Origin: Streptomyces sp. ASQP_92
Lineage (GTDB): Bacteria; Actinomycetota; Actinomycetes; Streptomycetales; Streptomycetaceae
DNA length: 64,000 nucleotides
NCBI RefSeq assembly: GCF_025399895.1
Contig: NZ_JAODUA010000007.1
Coordinates: 233,941 to 297,940, forward strand
Reading direction: 5' to 3'
Position 1 is the stretch's first letter; each line of letters begins with the position of its first letter. Position numbers and translations under genes: made by a program. Positions 34,044-42,000 of this stretch are shown one piece after another. The notes beneath the pieces are model-generated. The model did not search any database and had not been told where the DNA came from. It saw only the letters and a program-made list of their open reading frames with translations.

Positions 34044-34066
34044 ACGCTAACCCCTGCCACTGACAA
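34044..34066 (-). promoter_or_regulatory. Proximal recA promoter, PafBC/RecA-ND motif
   Basis: TTGTCAGTG (34058-34066), exactly 8 bases, then TAGCGT (34044-34049) on the minus strand. This matches tTGTCRgtg-N8-TAnnnT perfectly and resembles the LexA-independent recA promoter P1 of M. tuberculosis. Transcription would start near 34037, with a 37-base leader. Confidence 0.75.
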
Positions 34067-34147
34067 TGGGCCCCGGCGTCCTTCCAGCCTGTGGATAACT
34101 CCACCGGAAACGCGGTGGAACCCTTGGGAACACAGGGCCGGAGTCCC

Positions 34148-34177
34148 ATCAGAATGGATGTTCGATTTTGGTGTCAA
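34148..34177 (-). promoter_or_regulatory. Distal recA promoter with LexA SOS box
   Basis: Minus strand: TTGACA (34172-34177), 18-base spacer, TCTGAT (34148-34153). The SOS box GAACATCCATTC at 34152-34163 lies between the elements and overlaps the -10, so bound LexA would block RNA polymerase. The same box is known upstream of recA in S. lividans (from memory). Confidence 0.75.
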
Positions 34178-34192
34178 GCGCACCACGCGGGG

Positions 34193-35425
34193 TCAGGCGG
34201 CGTCGGTGGAGTCCTGGCCGCGCGGCTGGTGCCTGCCGTGCACCCTGGGGTCGTCGGTCACGTCGTACCGCTTCACATAGGCGCCGAGGAACGCCTGGAG
34301 GGTGGCGACGGCCGGGATGGCGATGAGGGCGCCGACCGCGCCCATGAGGGCGGTGCCGGCGATCACCGAGCCGAAGGCGACGGCCGGGTGGATGTCCACG
34401 GTCTTCGCGGTGAGCTTGGGCTGGAGCATGTAGTTCTCGAACTGCTGGTAGATCACCACGAATCCGAGCACCCACACCGCGTACCAGGGGTCCACGGTGA
34501 ACGCGAGCAGCATGGGCAGCGCGCCCGCCAGGTACGTGCCGATGGTGGGGATGAACTGGGAGACCAGGCCCACCCAGACGGCCAGCGCCGGCGCGTAGGG
34601 CACGCCCAGGATCTGGAGCAGGACGTAGTGGGCGACGCCGGAGATGAGCGCCATGAGGCCGCGCGAGTAGAGGTAGCCGCCCGTCTTGTCGACGGCGATC
34701 TCCCAGGCCCGCAGCACCTCCGCCTGGCGGGCGGGCGGCAGCACGGAGCAGATGGTCCGGCGCAGCCGGGGTCCGTCGGCGGCGAAGTAGAACGCGAACA
34801 GGAAGATCGTCAGCAGCCGGAAGAGGCCGCCCAGCACGGTCGTGGAGACGTCGAGGACGCCGGTGGCGCTGTTCTGCACGTACTTCTGCAGCCAGTCGGA
34901 GTGGAGCAGGCTGTCCTGCACCTCGACCCGGGAGAGTTCGGTGTGGAAGCTGTGGTTGACCCAGTTGATCACTGAGTCGAGGTACTTGGGGAACTGCTCG
35001 ACCATGTCGACGATCTGGCCCGCCAGCATCGAGCCGAGCAGCACCACGAAGCCGACCGTCGCGATCATCAGGGCGAGGAAGACCAGGAAGGTCGCCAGGC
35101 CCCGGCGCATGCCGCGAGCCGCCATCCGGCCGACGGCGGGCTCCATGGCGAGCGCGACGAAGAAGGCGATCAGGATGTTGATCAGCAGCCCGATGAGCTG
35201 GTGGAAGGCCCAGCTGCCCAGTTGGAAGCAGGCGTACAGGGCGAGCACGAGCACCACGGCGCGCGGCAGCCAGCGGGGCATGCGGGCGGGGCCGCCGGTC
35301 CCCAGGGGGTGTGCCGGGGGCCGCCCGGAGCCGGGCGAAGCGCCGCGCGGGCCGTCCGCCCCGTCTGCTTCGCGGTCGTCGGTGTTGATCTCATCAGTCG
35401 GGGCCACGGGGCAAGTCTCGCCCAT
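34193..35425 (-). CDS. AI-2E family transporter (PerM-like membrane protein)
   Basis: A 410-aa polytopic protein of the AI-2E/PerM family with about eight hydrophobic segments. Family blocks include SRGLMALISGVAHYVLLQILG, FIPTIGTYLAGALP and QQFENYMLQPKLTAKTVDIHP. Hydrophilic ends flank the core, with a Gly/Pro/Ala-rich N-terminus of about 50 residues. The family was named after AI-2 export but includes ion antiporters, so the substrate is unassigned. ATG 35425 lacks a clear ribosome site. The stop lies only 16 bp from the recA -35, so its transcript may run into the recA promoter. Confidence 0.88.
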   Translation of the reverse strand: MGETCPVAPTDEINTDDREADGADGPRGASPGSGRPPAHPLGTGGPARMPRWLPRAVVLVLALYACFQLGSWAFHQLIGLLINILIAFFVALAMEPAVGRMAARGMRRGLATFLVFLALMIATVGFVVLLGSMLAGQIVDMVEQFPKYLDSVINWVNHSFHTELSRVEVQDSLLHSDWLQKYVQNSATGVLDVSTTVLGGLFRLLTIFLFAFYFAADGPRLRRTICSVLPPARQAEVLRAWEIAVDKTGGYLYSRGLMALISGVAHYVLLQILGVPYAPALAVWVGLVSQFIPTIGTYLAGALPMLLAFTVDPWYAVWVLGFVVIYQQFENYMLQPKLTAKTVDIHPAVAFGSVIAGTALMGAVGALIAIPAVATLQAFLGAYVKRYDVTDDPRVHGRHQPRGQDSTDAA

Positions 35426-35566
35426 GCGTCCGGCCGTGAGCGCCCAACCCGTCCCGGCCGCCGACCGAAGGACCGGAACATCAGGGCCGGCCGTGTTCTT
35501 TGCTCCGGGGAGGACCCGCCGGTGCCCCGGTGACCCGCTCGGTGGGCGGCCGGGCCGTTCCGTGTC

Positions 35567-35654
35567 GTGCGGTCGTCGTACGTGCGGGGTGCGGTCGTCG
35601 TGCGTGCGGGGTGCGGTCGTCGTGCGTGCGGGGTGCGGTCGTCGTGCGTGCGGG
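35567..35654. repeat. Four tandem copies of a 22-bp unit
   Basis: A 22-bp unit beginning GTGCGGTCGTCGT and ending GTGCGGG is repeated four times without spacers (35567, 35589, 35611, 35633). Copy 1 has one change (GTACG for GTGCG); copies 2-4 are identical. It lies in the non-coding stretch between the AI-2E gene and the DUF3046 gene, both on the minus strand. The unit is not a multiple of three and I see no open frame using it. It is a candidate variable-number repeat or multimeric binding site. Confidence 0.85.
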
Positions 35655-35665
35655 GCGGGCTGTCG

Positions 35666-35860
35666 TCACCGCCGGTCGGCGGGCACGTCCATGGCCGCGC
35701 AGACCGCCCGCCAGACGTCCCTCGCCTCCCAGCCCGCGTCGAGGGCCTCGTGCACGGTGCGCCCGCCCAGTTCCGTCATCACATGGTCGCGCGCGAAGGA
35801 GTCCGCGTAGGCGGCGCCGAAGTGGTCGGCCATCCGCTCCCAGAAAATCGTCAACCGCAT
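35666..35860 (-). CDS. DUF3046 family protein (64 aa)
   Basis: A small conserved actinobacterial protein reading MRLTIFWERMADHFG then FARDHVMTELGGRTV, matching DUF3046, which commonly lies near recA-recX. A helical, partly basic protein of unknown function. No Shine-Dalgarno is seen. GATACT lies 6 bases before the ATG, so the mRNA may be leaderless. It is divergent from the toroid protein across 80 bp. Confidence 0.88.
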   Translation of the reverse strand: MRLTIFWERMADHFGAAYADSFARDHVMTELGGRTVHEALDAGWEARDVWRAVCAAMDVPADRR

Positions 35861-35905
35861 GACTCGAGTATCCCGCCCCTGAGAGTGCAGCCCCGTCCGT
35901 CGGGC

Positions 35906-35933
35906 TTGTCCACGGCTCTGTGGGCCCTACCGT
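35906..35933 (+). promoter_or_regulatory. Promoter for a leaderless transcript of the toroid protein
   Basis: TTGTCC (35906-35911), 16 bases, TACCGT (35928-35933), then 7 bases to the ATG at 35941. This spacing predicts initiation at the start codon. Confidence 0.5.
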
Positions 35934-35940
35934 CTGAAAC

Positions 35941-36873
35941 ATGGCTGGTTCAGGAGCATCCCCCCACTCCCCCGACTCCCCGCTGGCGCGCGCCGAGCAC
36001 TTCATCTGGCTGACGGCCAGGGTGCTGGAGCAGCGCCGGTTCGCCTACCACTTCCTCGGCGGGGACGCCGACGCCGTCGAGGCGGCGCTCCGCGCCTATC
36101 AGGGCGACGACGGCGGGTACGGCCACGCCCTGGAACCCGATCTGCGCGGCCCCGTCAGCCAGCCCCTGCACACCGCGCACGCGCTGCGGGTCCTGGACTC
36201 GGTGGGGCGGCTCGGCGGGCAGCGGGTGGAGCGGGTGTGCCGCTATCTGACGGACGTCTCCACCAAGGACGGCGCGCTGCCCGCGCTGCACTCCTCACAG
36301 CGCGGCTATCCGGCGGCACCGTTCGTCCCCGTGGTGGACGACCCGCCCAGCGCCCTGCTGGCCACCGGTCCCGTGGTCGGGCTGCTCCACCGCAACCAGG
36401 TGTGGCATGCGTGGCTGTTCAGGGCCACCGACTTCTGCTGGGCGGCGGTGGACGCGCTGGAGACGTCGCATCCGTACGAGGTCGAGGCCGCGGTCGCCTT
36501 CCTGAACGGCGCCCCGGACCGTCCGCGGGCGCAGGCGGCCGCGGACCGGCTGGGCCGGCTGGTCAGGGAGCAGGGGCTCGCGGTGCTCGACCCGGCGCGG
36601 ATCGACGACTTTCCCGTCGCCGAGGGGTACGCCCCGGGCGAGCACCACTTCCCGCACGACTACGCGCCCGCTCCCGAGTCCCTGGCGCGGCGCTGGTTCA
36701 CCGACGAGGAGATGCGGCGCTCGCTGGATCACCTGGAGGCGGAGCAGCGGGAGGACGGCGGCTGGCCGATCCGCTGGCGGGCGTGGGCGCCCGGCACGGC
36801 CCTGGAGTGCCGCCCGATGGTGACGATCGAGGCGCTGCGTACGCTGCGCGCCCATGGCCGTGCCATCGGGTGA
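35941..36873 (+). CDS. Alpha/alpha-toroid protein, prenyltransferase/squalene-cyclase-like
   Basis: A 310-aa all-helical protein with repeats typical of terpenoid cyclase/prenyltransferase toroids. QW-like repeats include YQGDDGGYGHALEPDLRG, VSTKDGALPALH and EQREDGGWPIRWRAWAPGT. I do not see the DxDD acid motif of squalene-hopene cyclase or zinc ligands of protein prenyltransferases, so the activity may differ or be lost. No Shine-Dalgarno is present; the promoter spacing suggests a leaderless mRNA. It is convergent with azlD. Function unknown. Confidence 0.78.
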   Translation: MAGSGASPHSPDSPLARAEHFIWLTARVLEQRRFAYHFLGGDADAVEAALRAYQGDDGGYGHALEPDLRGPVSQPLHTAHALRVLDSVGRLGGQRVERVCRYLTDVSTKDGALPALHSSQRGYPAAPFVPVVDDPPSALLATGPVVGLLHRNQVWHAWLFRATDFCWAAVDALETSHPYEVEAAVAFLNGAPDRPRAQAAADRLGRLVREQGLAVLDPARIDDFPVAEGYAPGEHHFPHDYAPAPESLARRWFTDEEMRRSLDHLEAEQREDGGWPIRWRAWAPGTALECRPMVTIEALRTLRAHGRAIG

Positions 36874-36898
36874 CGCGAACGCGACGGCGGGCGCCCTG

Positions 36899-37207
36899 TC
36901 AGCCGCCCAGGGCGCGTACGGCGGCCGTGACGAGGACGGCGGCCGCCACGATCACCAGGAGCGGGGCGCGCAGCACCAGGGCGACGGCGGCCGCCGCGAG
37001 CCCCGCGCCCCGGGCGTCGAGCAGCACCTGGTGGCCGGTGCTGAAGGTCTGCTGCGCGGTGAGCGCGGCCAGCAGGGCCACCGGCAGCAGCGCCGAGAGT
37101 CGCTTGACGAGGGGGCGTTCCAGGGCGCCGGCGGGGACGAGCAGGCCCAGGAGTTTGACGAGGTAGCAGCCGAGGGCGGTGGCCGCGATGGCGATCCAGA
37201 CGTTCAA
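36899..37207 (-). CDS. azlD: AzlD-domain branched-chain amino acid exporter subunit
   Basis: A 102-aa protein with three to four membrane segments, starting LNVWIAIAATALGCYLVKLLG, characteristic of AzlD. The start is TTG at 37207, which overlaps the azlC stop as TTGA and has AAGGGA 8 bases upstream. AzlD pairs with the larger AzlC to export branched-chain amino acids. The overlap points to translational coupling. No ATG or GTG fits better. Confidence 0.88.
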   Translation of the reverse strand: MNVWIAIAATALGCYLVKLLGLLVPAGALERPLVKRLSALLPVALLAALTAQQTFSTGHQVLLDARGAGLAAAAVALVLRAPLLVIVAAAVLVTAAVRALGG

Positions 37208-38031
37208 CGTGCTTGTCCCTTCGGGGAGTTCCCGGTCCGGCCGGCCGGCCCCGGATCGGTGATGCCGTGGGGGCGGCCCGGCCCCGGCCCATCGTCCTTG
37301 TCCCCTCCGCGCCCGCCGCGGCCCTTGAGGAACAGGACGACGGGCGCGGCCAGCGCCGCGACGAGGACGGGTACGCCGGCGGGCAGCACCGGGAGCAGCG
37401 CCAGGACTAGGAGGACGGCGAGGGCGGCGGTGACGCGCTCGGTGGCGGTCGTGAGCATGGGGGCGAGAAGGGCGAGGAAGACGGCGGGGCTGGCGGCGTC
37501 GAGTCCCCAGGCGTCGGTGTCGCCCAGGGCGCGCGCTCCGAGCGCCCCGGCGAGCGTGGTCAGGTTCCACAGCACGTACAGGGTGAGTCCGGTGACGGTG
37601 AAGCCGATGCGTGCGGCCCGCCGGGTCGGCTGGGCCAGGGTGACGGCGGTCGTCTCGTCGATGACCCACTGGGCGGCGAAGGGGCGCACCGCCCGCGGCA
37701 GCGCGAGCAGTTGGGACAGGCGCAGCCCGTAGAAGGCGTTGCGGACGCCGAGGAAGAAGGCGCCGGCCGCCGCGGTGAAGGGGTTTCCGCCGGCCGCGAG
37801 CGCGCCGACGAGCGCGAACTGCGACGCCCCGGTGAACACGAGCAGGCTGAGCGCGCACGTCTGGAGGAGGCCGAGTCCCGATCCGGCGGAGGTCACTCCG
37901 AAGGCGAACCCGGAGAGCCCCACGGCGACGCCGACGCCCAGGGCGTCGCGGACGACGGCCGCGTCGGGCCTGTCCCCGGCGTCGGGGCGTATGTCTGGGG
38001 GTGCTGTCTGTTCCGTTGCCACGCCGTGCAC
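37204..38031 (-). CDS. azlC: AzlC-family branched-chain amino acid exporter
   Basis: A 275-aa membrane protein of the AzlC/YgaZ family. It has GFAFGVTSAGSGLGLLQ, LVFTGASQFALVG, GVRNAFYGLRLSQLL and WVIDETTAVTLAQ. Length and segments fit a full AzlC, with a Gly/Asp-rich cytoplasmic tail. The first GTG (38031) and a GTG three codons on are both possible starts. An AraC regulator gene lies directly upstream on the same strand and may control it. Confidence 0.9.
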   Translation of the reverse strand: MHGVATEQTAPPDIRPDAGDRPDAAVVRDALGVGVAVGLSGFAFGVTSAGSGLGLLQTCALSLLVFTGASQFALVGALAAGGNPFTAAAGAFFLGVRNAFYGLRLSQLLALPRAVRPFAAQWVIDETTAVTLAQPTRRAARIGFTVTGLTLYVLWNLTTLAGALGARALGDTDAWGLDAASPAVFLALLAPMLTTATERVTAALAVLLVLALLPVLPAGVPVLVAALAAPVVLFLKGRGGRGGDKDDGPGPGRPHGITDPGPAGRTGNSPKGQAR

Positions 38032-38147
38032 GGTAGGTGCGGGCCGCGCGCCGGTTCTTGTACGTTCTTGCGCGCCCGCGCCCGCGCTCCCGGACGCGCT
38101 CCTGCTGCCGCGCCTGTGCTGCGTCTCACCGGCCCGGCGCCCGGCGG

Positions 38148-38975
38148 TTACGTCCCGGCGCGCTCGCGGCGGTAGGCGCCGGGGGTGACGCCGACGATGC
38201 GGGTGAAGTGGCGGTTGAGGTGCGGCTGGTCGCTGAAGCCCACCGCGACGGCCGCGTCGGCGGGGGGTGTTCCGCCGTCCAGGAGGCGGCAGGCCCGGCG
38301 GACGCGTTCGCCGGTCAGCCAGGCGTGCGGCGGCAGCCCGTATTCCGCTTTGAAGGCGCGCAGCAGCGCGAACGGGCTGGTGTCCAGCTCCTTGGCCAGC
38401 GCTTCCAGGGACGGCGGCTCCGCCAGGCGCTCGGTCAGAAGGAGGCGTGCGGCGGCCGCGGCGCGGGCGCCCGCCGACCTCGGGGTGCGTTCGGGCAGGG
38501 CGTGGCCGTGCCGGCGCAGCAGCCGGGCGACGGCGATCCGGAACACGGTGTCGGCGGCGAGCGCGTTGCCCTGTTCGGCCGCGCGGTGGACGTCCTGGAT
38601 GAGCAGGGCGGTGTCGGGGTCCTCGACGATGGTTTCGGCGAATCCGGCGGTACCGCGCAGTGTGGTGGTGTCCGCCGCGATGTCGGCGACCAGGTGCGCC
38701 GAGGGGTAGAGCGTGGCGTAGGTCCAGCCCTCGGGGACTCCGGCGTGGGCGGCGTGCGGCACCTCGGGGTTGATCATGACGACGGTGCCGGGGCGCGCCC
38801 GGATGGTCCCGCCGGGCAGGACCACGTCCTCGATCCCGGTGCGCACCGCGCCGAACACGAACCCTTCATGGGCGTGGCGCGGAAAGGAGTGGCTGACGTA
38901 CCGGGCGCGGAGCAGGTCGAGGCCGGGCAGCTCGGGATACTGCCAGTGCCGTGCCCATTCCTCGACTCCTGCCAC
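38148..38975 (-). CDS. AraC-family transcriptional regulator with N-terminal cupin
   Basis: A regulator of about 275 aa. The N-terminal cupin-like sensing domain has YVSHSFPRHAHEGFVFG and PGTVVMINPEVPH. The C-terminal AraC DNA-binding domain has two helix-turn-helix units (LEALAKELDTSPFALLRAFKAE and AVAVGFSDQPHLNRHFTR) and ends VTPGAYRRER. This class often controls amino acid exporters, which fits azlCD directly downstream. The start is uncertain. GTG 38975 has GAGAAT 6 bases upstream and may be leaderless; an ATG at 39002 would lengthen the protein by nine residues and overlap the lhr promoter. Confidence 0.88.
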   Translation of the reverse strand: MAGVEEWARHWQYPELPGLDLLRARYVSHSFPRHAHEGFVFGAVRTGIEDVVLPGGTIRARPGTVVMINPEVPHAAHAGVPEGWTYATLYPSAHLVADIAADTTTLRGTAGFAETIVEDPDTALLIQDVHRAAEQGNALAADTVFRIAVARLLRRHGHALPERTPRSAGARAAAAARLLLTERLAEPPSLEALAKELDTSPFALLRAFKAEYGLPPHAWLTGERVRRACRLLDGGTPPADAAVAVGFSDQPHLNRHFTRIVGVTPGAYRRERAGT

Positions 38976-39001
38976 CCTCCCATTCTCGCAGCTCCGGGCC
39001 A

Positions 39002-39024
39002 TTGTCAGTGGGTGGGTGCACGAT
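39002..39024 (+). promoter_or_regulatory. PafBC/RecA-ND type promoter of lhr
   Basis: TTGTCAGTG (39002-39010), 8 bases, CACGAT (39019-39024): a match to tTGTCRgtg-N8-TAnnnT with one change in the -10. The -10 ends 7 bases before ATG 39032, predicting a leaderless mRNA and excluding the earlier ATG at 39023, which lies inside the -10. Confidence 0.62.
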
Positions 39025-39031
39025 GGGGACC

Positions 39032-42000
39032 ATGGCACGGACAGCGCTGGATTCCTTCTCGCCCGCGACGCGCGGCTGGTTCACGGGGGCCTTCACCGCG
39101 CCCACCGCCGCGCAGGAGGGTGCCTGGCGGGCGATCGCGGAGGGCTCCGACGTCCTGGTCGTCGCGCCGACCGGCTCGGGCAAGACACTCGCCGCCTTCC
39201 TCGCCGCGCTCGACCGGCTGGCCGCCACGCCTCCGCCCGCCGAGGCGAAGAAGCGCTGCCGGGTCCTGTACGTGTCGCCGCTCAAGGCTCTCGCGGTCGA
39301 TGTGGAGCGCAATCTGCGCTCTCCGCTGACCGGGATCCGTCAGGAGTCGGTGCGGCTCGGGCTGCCCGAGCCGGAGGTCCGCGTCGGCATCCGTTCCGGT
39401 GACACCCCGCCCGCCGAGCGCCGGGCGCTGACCACACGCCCGCCGGACATTTTGATCACCACACCCGAGTCGCTGTTCCTGATGCTGACCTCCGCCGCGC
39501 GTGAGGCGCTCGCGGGCATCGAGACGGTGATCCTGGACGAGGTGCACGCGGTGGCCGGCACCAAGCGGGGCGCCCATCTGGCGCTGTCCCTGGAGCGGTT
39601 GGACGAACTGCTTCCGAGGCCGGCCCGCCGGATCGGCCTGTCGGCGACGGTCCGCCCGGTGGACGAGGTGGCGCGCTATCTCTCCCCGCAGCGCAAGGTC
39701 GAGATCGTTCAGCCGCCCTCCGCCAAGGAGTTCGACCTGTCGGTGGTCGTGCCGGTGGAGGACATGGGCGAGCTGGCCGGCTCCCCCGCGGCCGACGCGC
39801 AGGAGGGGGCCGAGAAGCCGTCGATCTGGCCGCATGTCGAGGAGCGCATCGTCGACCTGGTGCAGGCGCACCGTTCGACGATCGTGTTCGCCAACTCCCG
39901 CCGCCTGGCCGAGCGGTTGTGCAACCGGCTCAACGAGATCGCGTACGAGCGCGCAATGGGTGAGCCGCTGCCCGAGACACACACGCCGGCGGATCTGATG
40001 GGCGGTTCGGGAGCGGCCGCGGGCGCCCCCGCGCTGCTCGCCAAGGCGCACCACGGTTCGGTGTCCAAGGAGCAGCGGGCCATCGTGGAGGAGGACCTGA
40101 AGGCGGGCCGGCTTCCGGCGGTGGTGGCCACCTCCAGCCTTGAACTGGGCATCGACATGGGCGCGGTGGACCTGGTGGTCCAGGTCGAGTCGCCGCCGTC
40201 CGTCGCCTCCGGGCTCCAGCGCGTGGGCCGCGCGGGGCATCAGGTGGGCGCGGTCTCCACCGGCGTCGTCTTCCCCAAGTACCGCGGGGATCTGGTGCAG
40301 TCGGCGGTGGTCACCGAGCGGATGCGTACGGGGGCGATCGAAGCGCTGCGCATTCCCTCCAACCCGCTGGACGTGCTGGCGCAGCAGCTGGTCGCGATGA
40401 CCGCGCTCGACACCTGGCAGGTCGACGACCTGATGGCGCTGGTGCGGCGGGCCGCGCCGTTCGCCGCGCTCCCGGAGTCGGCGTTCACCGCGGTCCTGGA
40501 CATGCTGGCGGGCCGCTATCCCTCGGACGCCTTCGCCGAGCTGCGCCCGCGCGTGGTGTGGGACCGGATCGCGGGCACCGTCACCGGCCGGCCCGGCGCC
40601 CAGCGGCTCGCCGTCACCTCGGGCGGCACCATCCCCGACCGCGGCCTGTTCGGTGTCTTCCTGGCGGGGGCCGACCCGAAGAAGGGCGGCGGCCGGGTCG
40701 GTGAGCTCGACGAGGAGATGGTGTACGAGTCGCGCGTGGGTGATGTCTTCACCCTGGGCACCACCTCGTGGCGGATCGAGGACATCACCCGCGACCGGGT
40801 CCTCGTCTCGCCCGCGCCCGGGGTGCCGGGCCGGCTGCCGTTCTGGAAGGGCGACCAGCTGGGCCGTCCCCTCGAACTGGGCCGCGCGCTCGGCGCGTTC
40901 CTGCGCGAGGTCGGCGCGCTCTCGCCCGACGACGCCCGGCTGCGTCTGCGCGCCGCGGGCCTCGACGCCTGGGCGGCCGACAATGTGATCGGCTATCTCG
41001 ACGAGCAGCGCCAGGCCTGCGGCCATCTGCCGGACGACCGCACGATCCTGGTCGAGCGGTTCCGGGACGAGCTGGGCGACTGGCGCGTGGTCATCCACTC
41101 CCCCTTCGGTGCCCAGGTGCACGCCCCGTGGGCGCTGGCTCTTGGCGCCCGCCTGGCCGAGCGGTACGGCATGGACGCCCAGGTCATGCATGCCGACGAC
41201 GGCATCGTGCTGCGGCTGCCCGACGCGGATCTGATGGGTCTGGACCTGCTGGACCAGGACCCCGCGCATCTCGACTCGACGTACGACAGCGAACAGGCGC
41301 CGGTGGGGGCCGCGGACGCGGTCTTCGACAAGGGCGAGATCGAGCAGATCGTCACCGACCAGGTCGGCAGCTCCGCGCTGTTCGCCTCGCGTTTTCGCGA
41401 GTGCGCCGCGCGCGCCCTGCTGCTGCCCCGGCGCACCCCGGGCAAGCGCACACCGCTGTGGCAGCAGCGCCAGCGGGCGGCCCAACTGCTCCAGGTGGCC
41501 AGCGAGTTCGGGTCCTTCCCGATCGTCCTCGAAGCGGTCCGCGAGTGCCTTCAGGACGTGTTCGACGTCCCCGGCCTGACGGAGTTGATGGGCGACCTCG
41601 AAGCGCGCCGGGTGCGCCTGGTGGAGGTCACCACGGCGGAGCCGTCCCCGTTCGCCCGCTCTCTTCTGTTCGGCTATGTCGCCCAGTTCCTCTATGAGGG
41701 TGATTCGCCGCTCGCCGAGCGGCGGGCCGCGGCGCTCTCCCTCGACTCGCGTCTGCTGGCGGAGCTGCTGGGCCAGGCCGAGCTGCGCGAACTGCTCGAC
41801 GCGGAGGTCCTGAGCGAGCTGGAGCAGGAGCTCCAGTGGCTCACCGAGGACCGCCGCATCAAGGACGTCGAGGGCGTCGCCGACCTGCTGCGGGTCCTCG
41901 GGCCGCTCACCGGGGCCGAGTTGGCGCTGCGCGGTGCCGAGCCGGGCTGGGCCGCCGAGCTGGAAACGGCGCGCCGCGCCATCCGGGTCCGTATCGCCGG

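Noticed and set aside
35567..35654. The 22-bp tandem array as a possible CRISPR
   Set aside because: Units are directly adjacent with no spacers, and there are no cas genes in the window.
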